A DNA stretch of 64,000 bases from Algoriphagus iocasae (GTDB lineage Bacteria > Bacteroidota > Bacteroidia > Cytophagales > Cyclobacteriaceae), in contig NZ_JACIJO010000001.1 in the NCBI RefSeq assembly GCF_014206875.1, forward strand, positions 1,452,680 to 1,516,679. Direction: 5' to 3'. The translations under genes and the position numbers were made by a program. Position 1 is the first letter of the stretch. Every line of letters starts with the position of its first letter. The notes under the pieces were generated by a model that ran no database searches, was not told where the DNA came from, and saw only the letters and a program-made list of their open reading frames with translations. Positions 26,254 to 36,306 of the stretch are shown here, in pieces.

Positions 26254-27603
26254 TTAGTTTAAGTTAATTGGATTACCCAGGTAAAAATCGAGAACTTTTA
26301 CTCTGAAAATATAGGTGTATTTCGCATTCAATAAATCTGCCTGCGCATTGAATAGATTGTTTTGGGCTACTTGAAAGTCAACCGAATTAATTGCTCCCAA
26401 GTCAAATCTTTGCTGGGCGATTCTGAATGTCTCCTGAAGACTTTCTACTTGTACCAATGAAGACTCGTAAGTCAATTGGGCAGCAAGCGCACTATTATAA
26501 GCTGACTCGATATCGTTTCTCAATTGATTTTCAGCTTCTAAAGCAGCAACTTCAGAGATTTGTTTTTGAACTCTTGCTCTTTGTACACTTGCTTTATTGC
26601 TCAATCTTGAGAAAATCGGAATACTCAATTGTAAATTGACAGCCTCAGAAAGGTTATTCTCAATTTGCTGACCGAATGTTGGTCTTTCTGTACCAAAAGC
26701 CTGATCCACGTAGTTTGAGAAAATATTTGCTCCAACTCCTAAAGTAGGATAGTAGCCAGCTTTTGCGAGTTTCACTCCCAATTCAGCACTTTCAATATTT
26801 GCCTGTGCAGCTTTAATTTCGGGCATAGTCTCCAAAGCAGCTTCATAGATGTCTCTTGGAGTTTCTGTTGCCATCAAAGTTTCGTTGATTTCGAATTCTG
26901 GCTCCACTACAGAGAATTCTGGAGAGTAAGGAATCTGCAATGCCTGTGCTAAATTAAGCTTAGCGATGTTGTAATTGTTTCGGGCATTGATCAAGTTCAC
27001 CTCATTGGTTGCATTTTGTGCCTGAACGTCAAGCTGGTCGGAAAGAGGAAGAGATCCTGCTTCTACCAGTTTTGTGGTTCTTGCCAACTGATCTTTCGTT
27101 GTAGACAATTGATTTTCTGCAACATTTACCTGCTCTCTGTTAAAGACAACATTGATGAACAAATTTATGATATTCAGTGTAATGTCATTTTTTGTCGCCT
27201 CAATATTATACATTCCTGCTTCGAGATTTACTTTCGATTGCTTGATGGAATTATTGATTTGATTACCTGCAAAAATAGTTGCATTGGAAGAGGCTGAGAC
27301 GTTGACGTTCCCGATTCTTGCCGTTTCGAAAAGGTTGGTTACCGGGTTAATAGATCTACCCCATCGGACACCATAACTTGTGCCAGCACTCAGGTTTGGA
27401 AGTCTTTGTCCTTGATTTTGAAGCAAAGTTGCCTCATTGGATTGTTGGTTGAGTTCGCTTCTTTTCAGAGTCAGGTTATTTTCCAAAGCGATGGATACTG
27501 CTGTCTCTAAGTCAAGTGGACCCGAGGGCACTGCTGTTTCCTGTGCAAAGGAATAAAACCCTAATCCGGCTATTAAGGCAAAGCTTAAAAAGCATTTTTT
27601 CAT
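26254..27603 (-). CDS. TolC-family outer-membrane efflux protein
   Basis: 449 residues, signal peptide (CFLSFALIAGLGFYSFAQ). The mature protein shows the two OEP repeats of TolC: GPLDLETAVSIALENNLTLK near the start and ETMPEIKAAQANIESAELGVKLAKAGYYPTLG at about 255, each with long amphipathic helices. It forms the outer-membrane exit duct for an efflux pump. It is the first gene before the adaptor (3-bp gap). The sdaAB gene 14 bp upstream on the same strand may share the transcript. Confidence 0.95.
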   Translation of the reverse strand: MKKCFLSFALIAGLGFYSFAQETAVPSGPLDLETAVSIALENNLTLKRSELNQQSNEATLLQNQGQRLPNLSAGTSYGVRWGRSINPVTNLFETARIGNVNVSASSNATIFAGNQINNSIKQSKVNLEAGMYNIEATKNDITLNIINLFINVVFNREQVNVAENQLSTTKDQLARTTKLVEAGSLPLSDQLDVQAQNATNEVNLINARNNYNIAKLNLAQALQIPYSPEFSVVEPEFEINETLMATETPRDIYEAALETMPEIKAAQANIESAELGVKLAKAGYYPTLGVGANIFSNYVDQAFGTERPTFGQQIENNLSEAVNLQLSIPIFSRLSNKASVQRARVQKQISEVAALEAENQLRNDIESAYNSALAAQLTYESSLVQVESLQETFRIAQQRFDLGAINSVDFQVAQNNLFNAQADLLNAKYTYIFRVKVLDFYLGNPINLN

Positions 27604-27617
27604 GTGGTTGTACTTAA

Positions 27618-28295
27618 TTAAAGGTCAATATCTGGTATATAAATTAATTCTTTGATCCAAGGAAGTGATTTCAAATACTCAATAGTAATTGATTTGATCC
27701 CAGAATCCATCTCTATAACATGGCATGCCCGGTCATTTTTTCCTTTTCTGGAAACAGACATGGTTGCAATATTAGTTTTTTCCTGTGCAATAACACTGGA
27801 AATAAATGCAATCGCTCCTGAAACATCCTCAGCCTTGATAATTAAAGTATGATCTTTCGCAGAAAAATTCGCAACAAAACCGTCTACTTCTGAAATGTTA
27901 ATAACTCCACCACCGAGGCTTTCTCCTACAACCTCTACATTCCTATCTCCAAGAGTTAAGTTTAGCTTGATTGTATTTGGGTGGTGAATCGAAGAATTGC
28001 CAATAGATTTAAACTTGTATTCAAATCCGACTTCTTCGGCAATTGAAAGAGCGTTTTTTATTCTGGCATCATCGGTTTTGAAATCCATCAATCCTCCTAT
28101 GATGGCTCGATCGCTTCCGTGACCCTCATAAGTTCTTGCAAAAGAATTATAAAAGGTGATTAATGCCTTTTCGGGTTTACCTCCTAAAACTCGGATGGCC
28201 GCTCTTGCAATTCTGACAACTCCAGCAGTATGCGACGAAGAAGGTCCAATCATCACTGGTCCGATCATATCAAAAACACTACTTTTATTTGCCAT
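27618..28295 (-). CDS. sdaAB: L-serine dehydratase, iron-sulfur-dependent, beta subunit
   Basis: 225 residues from the ATG at 28293-28295 (MANKSSVFDMIGPVMIGPSS); an in-frame ATG at 28370 adds a 25-residue lead not present in the family. The N-terminal serine-dehydratase beta domain has VFDMIGPVMIGPSSSHTAG and the C-terminal ACT domain (about 145-220) has HTLIIKAEDVSGAIAFISS. With the alpha subunit, which holds the 4Fe-4S cluster, it converts serine to pyruvate and ammonia. The alpha gene is not in this window. It is 14 bp upstream of tolC-type gene. Confidence 0.93.
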   Translation of the reverse strand: MANKSSVFDMIGPVMIGPSSSHTAGVVRIARAAIRVLGGKPEKALITFYNSFARTYEGHGSDRAIIGGLMDFKTDDARIKNALSIAEEVGFEYKFKSIGNSSIHHPNTIKLNLTLGDRNVEVVGESLGGGVINISEVDGFVANFSAKDHTLIIKAEDVSGAIAFISSVIAQEKTNIATMSVSRKGKNDRACHVIEMDSGIKSITIEYLKSLPWIKELIYIPDIDL

Positions 28296-28460
28296 CTCTA
28301 AAATTCTGTCCAATATTAATGCTAAGGTCTTTAGTCTTTCGTTAAGACTACCAAAAATGTCATTTATCATTTAATTTTCCACATAAGGGCTGTTTTCTTT
28401 ATTACTTTTAACACCTTCTTTGGATGACATTTTTAACTACTGACCGAATTTGAACAGGTT

Positions 28461-29273
28461 ATGATCGATATTGAAACAGTTTATCTTTTTGAAAATGCTT
28501 CCAACTCTTGGATTCCATCTAATTCTTTAAGCTTCCCAAACCGAGCCATGAACTTTGGGGATGGTCTGTTCGAATCCATGGTTTTTGAAAATGGGAAAAT
28601 TAGATTTTCGGAAATGCACCTGAAAAGACTCCTTAAAGGGATGGGGATTTTGGGTCTGAAAATGGAAGGGATTTCAATGGAAGAAATTGAAAGACTTCTG
28701 ACAAGAGATCTTCCAACTGGGAAATTTCGAGTGAGATGGAATGTTTTTCGAGAGGGATCTGGAGTATATACTCCGGGAAGCACAGGCATCTGCCAGACTC
28801 TCCATGTTAAAGAATTCTGTCCTTCGCCAGTAATCAAGCAAACAGCCTACATTTCTAATACTATAAAAGTTTACCCAAACATCTGGAGCAATGCAAAGAC
28901 TCTGAATGCCCTTACTTATGTCCTTGCCAATAAAGAGCGATTGGAGTTGGAGATGGATGAGGTGATTTTATTGGAGCATCGAGGTTTTATTTCAGAAGCA
29001 GGCTCATCAAACATATTCTGGAAAACAGGTGAAGATGTTTTTACACCTGCTTTGTCTAGCTCTTGCATCGCAGGAGTGGGAAGAGCTGTGATAATAGATC
29101 ATTTAAAAGAAAAAGGGGTTGAAGTTCACCAAGGACTATATCTTCCAGAACATATTTTTAAAGCAAGTGCTGTTTGGGTCAGTAATGCTATGGGAATAAG
29201 TTATTTAGGAAGTGTCAATCAGAAAGAGTATTCCACTGAAACTCTGCCGTTTCTAGAAAAGGTATTTGATTGA
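28461..29273 (+). CDS. Class IV aminotransferase (aminodeoxychorismate lyase-like)
   Basis: 270 residues, fold-type IV PLP enzyme. Catalytic lysine K146 in NAKTLNALTYV; ISEAGSSNIFW and the C-terminal GVGRAVIIDHL form the PLP-phosphate site. The N-terminal NFGDGLFESMVFENGKI is typical of PabC/IlvE. Its short length and the start favour 4-amino-4-deoxychorismate lyase (folate) or a D-amino-acid aminotransferase over IlvE, but specificity is uncertain. Single gene, divergent from sdaAB, with 118 bp before the xylose operon. Confidence 0.85.
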   Translation: MIDIETVYLFENASNSWIPSNSLSFPNRAMNFGDGLFESMVFENGKIRFSEMHLKRLLKGMGILGLKMEGISMEEIERLLTRDLPTGKFRVRWNVFREGSGVYTPGSTGICQTLHVKEFCPSPVIKQTAYISNTIKVYPNIWSNAKTLNALTYVLANKERLELEMDEVILLEHRGFISEAGSSNIFWKTGEDVFTPALSSSCIAGVGRAVIIDHLKEKGVEVHQGLYLPEHIFKASAVWVSNAMGISYLGSVNQKEYSTETLPFLEKVFD

Positions 29274-29391
29274 TAAAACAATCTCAAAAAATTATTTTCT
29301 GCCCTTTAGATGAAAGTCTTATATTTAACGCCTTGTCTTGAATTTTAAAAAGGCAAAACTTAATTAAGCCCAAACATCAACCTATCAAATT

Positions 29392-31035
29392 ATGCTCTTA
29401 GAACCTTTAGACCTGATAGTTTTCGTTGGATATTGTTTGCTCATCGTCGGGATGGGTATTTTTGTATCCAGGGAAAAGAAAGGACACGTCAAAAACTCTT
29501 CAGATTATTTTCTTGCTTCCAAAGCCCTTCCTTGGTGGGCAGTAGGTGCCTCATTAATTGCCTCTAACATATCTGCCGAGCAATTTATCGGAATGTCAGG
29601 CTCTGGTTTTGCCATGGGTTTGGCAATTTCCACTTACGAATGGATGGCAGCAGCCACTTTGCTAGTTGTGGCGATATTCTTTCTTCCAGTTTACATAAAA
29701 AAAGGAATTTACACCATGCCAGGATTCTTACTGGATCGATACGATACCAGAGTTAGGACTACCATGGCTGTGTTTTGGCTGTTATTATACGTTTTCGTAA
29801 ACCTTACTTCTGTATTATACCTAGGTGCACTTAGTTTAAATACTATTCTGGATGTACCAATGTTCTATGGTATTTTGGGTTTGGCAACCTTTGCAATGAT
29901 TTATTCCATTTATGGGGGACTGAAAGCAGTAGCGTGGACAGATGTTGTACAGGTAGTCTTTTTGGTAGCTGGAGGATTAGCTACAACCTACATTGCACTT
30001 CAGATGGTAGGTTCAGGAGATGCTTGGGATGGTTTAAGTTTATTGAGAAAAGAAGTCCCTGGTCATTTTTCCATGATATTTTCCAAAGGTGAAATGTTGA
30101 TTCCTGATGGAGCTGGAGGGGTTAGAGATGCTTATTTAGATTTACCTGGAATCTCAGTTTTAGTAGGTGGTATGTGGATTACCAACTTGAGTTATTGGGG
30201 ATTCAACCAGTATATTACGCAAAGAGCCTTGGCAGCCAAAAACTTGGATGAAGCCCAGAAAGGGATGATTTTCGCAGGTTTCCTAAAATTATTAATGCCT
30301 CTAATCGTAGTTATCCCTGGGATTGCTGCGTGGGTAATTGTAAAAAATGGAATTGATGTGAGTTTCATCGAGTCTATGAATGATCCGGCAACAGGAATTA
30401 TTAAATCAGATAGGGCTTATCCTACCTTACTTCAATTGCTTCCAGTAGGGCTAAAAGGTCTTGCTTTTGCAGCTTTGACCGCGGCTATTGTATCTTCTTT
30501 GGCTTCTATGGCCAATAGTACTTCGACCATCTTTACGATGGATATTTACCAGAAGTATTTCAGCAAAAATGCTTCTGAGACCAAACAGGTTCGTGTTGGT
30601 AGAATCACTGCAGTTGTTGCCTTTTTAATCGCAGCGATTGTGGCTCCTGCCTTAGGTCAGTTGGATCAGGCTTTCCAGTTTATACAGGAATATACAGGCT
30701 TTATCAGCCCAGGAGTATTTGCTATTTTCTTCTTTGGAGTATTCTGGAAGAAAACTACTTCCAATGCCGCATTGGTCGGAGCAGCCTTGAGTATTCCTTT
30801 ATCAGTAGTTTTGAAAATCACTTTGCCAAACTTGCCATTCATTGATAGAATGGGAGTGGTATTTTTGATATTGGCAGCACTGATGATTATTATAAGTTTG
30901 GTGGAAGGTAAAGGTAAAGACCATCCAAACAGTATTGAGATCAATAAAGAATTCTTCAAAACCAGTACTTCATTTAAGATTGGTTCTATTTTGATCGCAG
31001 GAATCACTGCAGCACTTTACATCGTGTTCTGGTAA
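29392..31035 (+). CDS. Sodium/sugar symporter (SSS family), probable xylose importer
   Basis: 547 residues with about 14 transmembrane helices. The SSS (SLC5) family segments are clear: DYFLASKALPWWAVGASLIASNISAEQFIGMSGSGF near the N-terminus and LAALTAAIVSSLASMANST (about 365), with GFISPGVFAIFFFGVFWKK. It couples sugar uptake to sodium. Being 12 bp upstream of xylB and then xylA, xylose is the most likely substrate (context-based inference). Inner membrane. First gene of the xylose operon. Confidence 0.95.
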   Translation: MLLEPLDLIVFVGYCLLIVGMGIFVSREKKGHVKNSSDYFLASKALPWWAVGASLIASNISAEQFIGMSGSGFAMGLAISTYEWMAAATLLVVAIFFLPVYIKKGIYTMPGFLLDRYDTRVRTTMAVFWLLLYVFVNLTSVLYLGALSLNTILDVPMFYGILGLATFAMIYSIYGGLKAVAWTDVVQVVFLVAGGLATTYIALQMVGSGDAWDGLSLLRKEVPGHFSMIFSKGEMLIPDGAGGVRDAYLDLPGISVLVGGMWITNLSYWGFNQYITQRALAAKNLDEAQKGMIFAGFLKLLMPLIVVIPGIAAWVIVKNGIDVSFIESMNDPATGIIKSDRAYPTLLQLLPVGLKGLAFAALTAAIVSSLASMANSTSTIFTMDIYQKYFSKNASETKQVRVGRITAVVAFLIAAIVAPALGQLDQAFQFIQEYTGFISPGVFAIFFFGVFWKKTTSNAALVGAALSIPLSVVLKITLPNLPFIDRMGVVFLILAALMIIISLVEGKGKDHPNSIEINKEFFKTSTSFKIGSILIAGITAALYIVFW

Positions 31036-31047
31036 AATTTAAGTAAA

Positions 31048-32550
31048 ATGAGACAGTTATTATTAGGCTTAGACATTGGTAGTTCGTCTATCAAAGCCTC
31101 ACTTTTGAATGCCGAAACTGGAAAAGCAATTGTAGCAAAAGCATTTCCTGAAGAGGAGATGGTTATAGAGTCACCAAATGAAGGCTGGGCAGAACAAGAC
31201 CCTGAGATGTGGTGGAAATATATTCAGCAGTCAAGTAAATATGTATTGGAGAAAGCCGGGGTGAAACCTGGTGAGTTGAAAGGGATTGGCATTGCCTACC
31301 AAATGCATGGTCTGGTGATGGTAGATAAAGACCAAAAAGTACTTCGTCCTTCTATTATTTGGTGTGATAGCCGTGCAGTTCAGATTGGAGAGAAAGCATT
31401 TCAGGATTTAGGGGAAGAGTATTGTTTACCTCATTTATTGAATTCTCCAGGCAATTTTACTGCATCAAAACTAAGATGGGTTCTTGAAAATGAGCCAGAG
31501 TTAGCTGCAAGAATTCATAAAATCATGCTTCCTGGGGATTATATCGCCATGAAGTTGACTGGTGAAATATTGACTTCAGAAACTGGATTATCGGAAGGGA
31601 TTTTTTGGGACTTTAAATCAAATGGTCTCAGCGAAAAAGTCCTAAATAATTACGGTATAAATAAAGAATGGATTCCAACGGTTGTTCCATCCTATTCATT
31701 GCAGGGAAAAGTTACCGAAGAAGCTTCTAAACTTACTGGGATTGAAACAGGAGTGTCTGTATCTTATAGAGCTGGAGATCAGCCAAATAATGCATTTTCA
31801 CTTCAGGTTTTAAAACCGGGAGAATTAGCGACTACTGCAGGAACTTCGGGGACCGTTTATGGAGTTTGCGATTCTCCTCTGTATGATCCTCAGTCTAGAG
31901 TTAATACCTTTGTCCATGTCAACCATTCTAAAGAGAAGCCTTCTTATGGCGTGTTACTTTGTATCAATGGTACAGGAATTCTGAATAGCTGGATCAAAAA
32001 ATTGATGGGTGCAGCCAAAATCGGCTATGAAGAAATGAACCAATTAGCCAGTTCAGCTCCGATTGGCTCAGGTGGTTTGACTTTCATTCCTTTTGGAAAT
32101 GGTGCAGAGAGAATCATGCAAAATAAGCAGGTAGGAGCTCATTTACTGGGTCTTGATCTTCTAAAACATGATAAAAAACACATGCTTCGCGCAGCTCAAG
32201 AAGGAATCGTTTCTGCTTTGACTTTTGGATTTAGAATCATGCAAGACATGGGGATGGATCTGAAAACCGTGAAAGCAGGTAAAGCAAATATGTTCTTAAG
32301 TCCTATCTTTAGGAAAACTTTTGTTCATATGAACAAGATTGTTTTGGAACTGTATGACACAGATGGTGCACAAGGAGCTGCTAGAGGTGCTGGAATCGGT
32401 GTTGGACTATTTGCAAATGAATCAGAAGCCTTTGATGGATTGGAGTTATTAGAGACAATAGAGCCTAATGAGCAATTCTTCGAACCATATGAAGAAGTCT
32501 ATCTCCACTGGAAAAATCAATTGGAAAAGATCCAGAATTTAAAATTATAA
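31048..32550 (+). CDS. xylB: Xylulokinase
   Basis: 500 residues, FGGY kinase family. The N-terminal phosphate loop LGLDIGSSSIKA, IAYQMHGLVMVD, WCDSRA, GDYIAMKLTGE, and the C-terminal ATP-site AGTSGTVYGV and GAARGAGIG are present. It phosphorylates D-xylulose to xylulose 5-phosphate, which enters the pentose phosphate pathway. It lies 12 bp after the symporter and 44 bp before xylA. Length is the family norm. Confidence 0.96.
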   Translation: MRQLLLGLDIGSSSIKASLLNAETGKAIVAKAFPEEEMVIESPNEGWAEQDPEMWWKYIQQSSKYVLEKAGVKPGELKGIGIAYQMHGLVMVDKDQKVLRPSIIWCDSRAVQIGEKAFQDLGEEYCLPHLLNSPGNFTASKLRWVLENEPELAARIHKIMLPGDYIAMKLTGEILTSETGLSEGIFWDFKSNGLSEKVLNNYGINKEWIPTVVPSYSLQGKVTEEASKLTGIETGVSVSYRAGDQPNNAFSLQVLKPGELATTAGTSGTVYGVCDSPLYDPQSRVNTFVHVNHSKEKPSYGVLLCINGTGILNSWIKKLMGAAKIGYEEMNQLASSAPIGSGGLTFIPFGNGAERIMQNKQVGAHLLGLDLLKHDKKHMLRAAQEGIVSALTFGFRIMQDMGMDLKTVKAGKANMFLSPIFRKTFVHMNKIVLELYDTDGAQGAARGAGIGVGLFANESEAFDGLELLETIEPNEQFFEPYEEVYLHWKNQLEKIQNLKL

Positions 32551-32594
32551 TTGACGAATTAAACCTATCTAAATAAACCTAATTATTAAATCTC

Positions 32595-33908
32595 ATGTCA
32601 AAATTGTATTTCCCAAACATCGATAAGATCCCATTTGAAGGGAAGGATAGCGATAATCCAATGGCGTTTAGATTCTATGATGAGAATAGAATCATTGTTG
32701 GAAAAACCATGAAGGAACACTTCAAATTTTCTATCGCATACTGGCATTCCTTCTGTGGTACTGGTGGAGACCCATTTGGTCCGGGTACTATTACACATCC
32801 TTGGGATGCTGATCCGGATCCTGTTCAGAGAGCAAAAGATAAAATGGATGCTGCATTTGAATTCATTACAAAAATCGGTGCTCCTTATTATTGCTTCCAC
32901 GATGTGGATTTGATCGACGAAGGAAAAGATATCGCTGAGTATGAAGAGCGAATGAAGATCATTGTTGAATATGCGAAGCAAAAACAAGCTGAAACTGGCG
33001 TGAAATTGCTTTGGGGAACTGCTAACGTGTTCAGTAACCCACGTTATATGAACGGTGCTTCTACCAACCCTGATTTTGATGTATTGGCTTATGCTGCTAC
33101 ACAAGTAAAGAACTCCATCGATGCAACAATTGCTTTGGGTGGCGAAAATTATGTGTTCTGGGGAGGTCGTGAAGGTTATATGTCCTTGTTAAATACAGAC
33201 ATGAAGCGTGAGACTGATCACTTAGCTCAATTCCTTAAAATGGCTCGTGATTATGCTAGAAAGAATGGTTTTAAAGGTACATTCTTCATCGAGCCTAAGC
33301 CAATGGAGCCTACTAAACACCAATATGATTATGATGCCGCAACGGTAATTGGATTCTTGAGACATCATGGATTGGATAAGGATTTTAAATTAAATATTGA
33401 AGTTAACCATGCTACTTTAGCAGGTCATACATTCCAGCACGAGTTACAAGTTTGTGCAGATGCCGGAATGCTAGGAAGCATTGATGCCAATAGAGGAGAT
33501 TATCAAAATGGTTGGGATACTGACCAGTTTGCGATGAACTTACAGGAAATGACTGAAGCAATGTTGGTGATCTTGAATTCAGATGGTATTCAAGGTGGAG
33601 GTGTAAACTTCGATGCTAAAATCAGAAGAAACTCTACCGATGCAGATGATTTATTCTTGGCACATATTGGAAGTATGGATGCATTTGCAAGAGGTATGTT
33701 GATTGCAAATGATATTCTGGAGAAATCTGATTATCTGGAAAGAAGAAAAAATAGATATGCTAGCTATGATTCAGGTAAAGGAAAAGCATTTGAAGATGGT
33801 GCTTTGACCCTTGAGGATCTTAGAAATTATGCAGCTGATAAAGGGGAGCCAGCAATGACAAGTGGCAAGCAGGAATATTTCGAAAATTTATTAAATCGAT
33901 TTATTTAA
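32595..33908 (+). CDS. xylA: Xylose isomerase
   Basis: 437 residues, group II xylose isomerase by length. Catalytic segment [15 protein letters not shown] contains the ring-opening His; [14 protein letters not shown] and [17 protein letters not shown] give metal ligands, with [13 protein letters not shown] and GSIDANRGD completing the site. It isomerises D-xylose to D-xylulose with two divalent metals. Last of the symporter-xylB-xylA operon. No XylR-type regulator lies in the window. Ends with a terminator at 33934-33969. Confidence 0.98.
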   Translation: MSKLYFPNIDKIPFEGKDSDNPMAFRFYDENRIIVGKTMKEHFKFSIAYWHSFCGTGGDPFGPGTITHPWDADPDPVQRAKDKMDAAFEFITKIGAPYYCFHDVDLIDEGKDIAEYEERMKIIVEYAKQKQAETGVKLLWGTANVFSNPRYMNGASTNPDFDVLAYAATQVKNSIDATIALGGENYVFWGGREGYMSLLNTDMKRETDHLAQFLKMARDYARKNGFKGTFFIEPKPMEPTKHQYDYDAATVIGFLRHHGLDKDFKLNIEVNHATLAGHTFQHELQVCADAGMLGSIDANRGDYQNGWDTDQFAMNLQEMTEAMLVILNSDGIQGGGVNFDAKIRRNSTDADDLFLAHIGSMDAFARGMLIANDILEKSDYLERRKNRYASYDSGKGKAFEDGALTLEDLRNYAADKGEPAMTSGKQEYFENLLNRFI

Positions 33909-33933
33909 TCCACCATTTATCAAAAAAAACAGG

Positions 33934-33969
33934 AAAGCCCGGTTGATTTAGTTATCAACGGGCTTTTTT
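33934..33969 (+). terminator. Terminator of the xylose operon
   Basis: Stem AAAGCCCGGTTGAT / ATCAACGGGCTTT with a single bulged G and short loop, followed by a T-run. It starts 26 bases after the xylA stop. Confidence 0.88.
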
Positions 33970-34342
33970 GTTTGTATTCGTTCGGAACTTATTTAAGACA
34001 TAAAAGACTGAATCTTCCTCATTATAGACTTGAATTCGATTGACCATTGATTATTCCAATCCAAGCTTCTAATTGGACGAACCAAACACTGGGAATCGAC
34101 ATCCAAACGGATTTCCATTTAATATTCCAGATCATTTTTTTTTTTTTTTTTTTTTTCAATTCAAGAAAATAAGCCTCAAATTAATTTTCAATCAACTGGA
34201 ATGCTCCTTTTGCCTATTTGGTGAATTCGATTGAAGCTATTGAAAATCAAATTAAATAGCATTCAAAACCTCAGAAATTGGGAATTGAAATATGTGGTTT
34301 AAATTTTTTTCATCAATTTCCAATATTCTAAACCCAAGCGCT
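33970..34342. other. Gene-free region upstream of the acetylesterase gene
   Basis: About 370 bp without a credible gene. It is AT-rich and dominated by the 21-base T-run at 34136-34156. The promoter of the acetylesterase gene should lie here, but I cannot pick a clear TAnnTTTG box. No tRNA, riboswitch or IS end is visible. Confidence 0.5.
34136..34156. repeat. Homopolymer run of 21 T
   Basis: 21 consecutive T residues, about 190 bp upstream of the acetylesterase ATG at 34343 and far from any stem that would make it a terminator. Runs this long slip during replication and may be phase-variable. They are also error-prone in sequencing, so the exact length is uncertain. Confidence 0.9.
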
Positions 34343-36244
34343 ATGAAACGGTACTTTGTCCTGCTTTTGATTCTTTTGAATTTTAGTTGTGACTTTGACA
34401 AATTCGAATCTGAAGTATATCTCCCAAAAATTTTTGAAGAAGGAATGGTCCTCCAGCGGGATCAGAAAATTTCTGTTTGGGGAAAGGGAATTCCCTCCAA
34501 AAAAGTAAGGGTTTCTGTTGCCGGCTTGATGGGGAGCACCGAAGTACTGCCAGATAGTACCTGGTCGATCAAATTACCTGAGACAAAAGCTGGTGGGCCC
34601 TATGTGTTGAAAGTCAATAATCAAGAAATAAAAGATGTTTACATAGGTGATGTTTGGGTAGCAGGTGGCCAATCCAATATGGAATGGGCATTGAAGTCTG
34701 CGGTCATCGGAGCCGAAGAGGAGTTTCAAGAGGGAGGCTTTCCTGAAATCAGGTTTTTTAAGGTTCCACAGTCTTATAGTGCAATTGAATTGGATGATGT
34801 TGTAGGTGGGGAGTGGAAAGTAGCTACTCCTGAAAACATGCTGGATTTTTCTGCAGTTGCTTGGTTTTTTTCCAAAAGAAATCATTTGGAAAAAGAAGTT
34901 CCTGTCGGAATCATTGAGTCAAACTGGGGAGGAACCCCCGCAGAAGGATGGACTTCCGTAGCCGTTTTATCTGGTATGAATGCTTCTTACAGTGAGGAAG
35001 CAAAAGATATTCAGGACAATCCTACCAAGTGGCAAGAAGAAGTTGAAGCAAATGAAAAACGTCGCGAGATGAGGAATTTGCTGGTTTCTAAGCCTGATTC
35101 ATTAACTGCATTAGAGGTTGCAAGTCTGAGTTACGATGACAGCAAATGGAAAAAAATAGTTTTGCCAAAGGCTAATCCGATGCAGCATATTGCCTGGATA
35201 AGAAAAGTATTTAAAGCTTCGGCTGATAATGCCACTTTGCATTTGCCAGCAATCGACCAAATGGCATTTATCTACTTGAATGGTCAATTCCTACATTACA
35301 AAGATTGGGGTGCACCAATGCCAGAAATAGAAATTCCTGCAGAGTCAATGAATGATGGAAATAATGTGATAACAATCCGCACTATCAATACCTGGAACAA
35401 TCAACCTCGAGTGGGAGAGAGCGGTGAAATGTATCTGACCCAAGGAGGTAAATCTATTTCTTTGGAAGGAGTTTGGAGTTATTCCAATGATATCGTGGAG
35501 CCGATGCTGCCTAAAGTGGAGTTTCTTAACTGGAAACCGGGCATGATGTATAATGCCATGATTTATCCAATCTCGAAATATGCTATAAAAGGAGCTATCT
35601 GGTACCAAGGTGAAAGCAATGCTGGAAGGGCAGACGAATATCATGAGTTGTTTTCTGCTATGATCAGTAACTGGAGGAGGGTTTGGAATATCGGAGACTT
35701 TCCTTTCCTTTTTGTTCAATTAGCAAATTTCATGGAAAGAAAGTCCCCTCAACCGGATAGTGATTGGGCCTTTTTAAGAGAAGCGCAAACTGAGACATTG
35801 GCTCTGCCAAAAACGGGAATGGCAGTAATTATTGATATTGGTGAAGAGAATGACATTCATCCGAAAAACAAAAAGGATGTAGGAGAGCGTCTTTGGATTC
35901 AGGCTAGAAAAGTAGCTTTTGGAGAGAAAATTTTGGCCTCGGGACCAGTTTTTGAATCAGCAGTTTTGGAAGAGAATTCTTTGATTTTGAGTTTCTCGGA
36001 AGCTGGAGAAGGGCTGAAGACTTCAGATGGATCTGATGAAGTAAAAGGATTTATTGTTGGCAATGGAAGTAATTTTAAAGAAGTTTCTGCAAAAATCGTT
36101 GATGAAAATATCATTAAGATTGACTTAGATAATCCTAATATTTCTGAGCTTAGATACGCCTGGGCAGATAATCCCGAAGTTAATTTGGTGAATAATTTGG
36201 GACTACCAGCAGTTCCATTCAGATCAAATTTAGGAGAAAAATAG
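34343..36244 (+). CDS. Sialate O-acetylesterase family (SASA) lipoprotein
   Basis: 633 residues from the ATG at 34343, whose product begins with a lipoprotein signal (VLLLILLNFSC). An in-frame ATG at 34292 adds 17 residues. Domain order: a small N-terminal beta domain (about 20-110: SDGMVLQRDQ-like start seen as EEGMVLQRDQKISVWGKG), then the SASA esterase with the block I serine in WVAGGQSNMEW, and GAIWYQGESNAG (about 420) and DIHPKNKKDVGERLW for the catalytic His. A jelly-roll/galactose-binding-like domain (about 250-370) is inserted in the middle. It removes acetyl groups from sugars; next to the xylose operon, acetyl-xylan or acetyl-xylose is as likely as sialate. Confidence 0.9.
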   Translation: MKRYFVLLLILLNFSCDFDKFESEVYLPKIFEEGMVLQRDQKISVWGKGIPSKKVRVSVAGLMGSTEVLPDSTWSIKLPETKAGGPYVLKVNNQEIKDVYIGDVWVAGGQSNMEWALKSAVIGAEEEFQEGGFPEIRFFKVPQSYSAIELDDVVGGEWKVATPENMLDFSAVAWFFSKRNHLEKEVPVGIIESNWGGTPAEGWTSVAVLSGMNASYSEEAKDIQDNPTKWQEEVEANEKRREMRNLLVSKPDSLTALEVASLSYDDSKWKKIVLPKANPMQHIAWIRKVFKASADNATLHLPAIDQMAFIYLNGQFLHYKDWGAPMPEIEIPAESMNDGNNVITIRTINTWNNQPRVGESGEMYLTQGGKSISLEGVWSYSNDIVEPMLPKVEFLNWKPGMMYNAMIYPISKYAIKGAIWYQGESNAGRADEYHELFSAMISNWRRVWNIGDFPFLFVQLANFMERKSPQPDSDWAFLREAQTETLALPKTGMAVIIDIGEENDIHPKNKKDVGERLWIQARKVAFGEKILASGPVFESAVLEENSLILSFSEAGEGLKTSDGSDEVKGFIVGNGSNFKEVSAKIVDENIIKIDLDNPNISELRYAWADNPEVNLVNNLGLPAVPFRSNLGEK

Positions 36245-36306
36245 AATTGGAAATGTAAACATGAGATCGAAATCCTCATTTACTGTTTTAAAATAAAAGG
36301 AAAACA

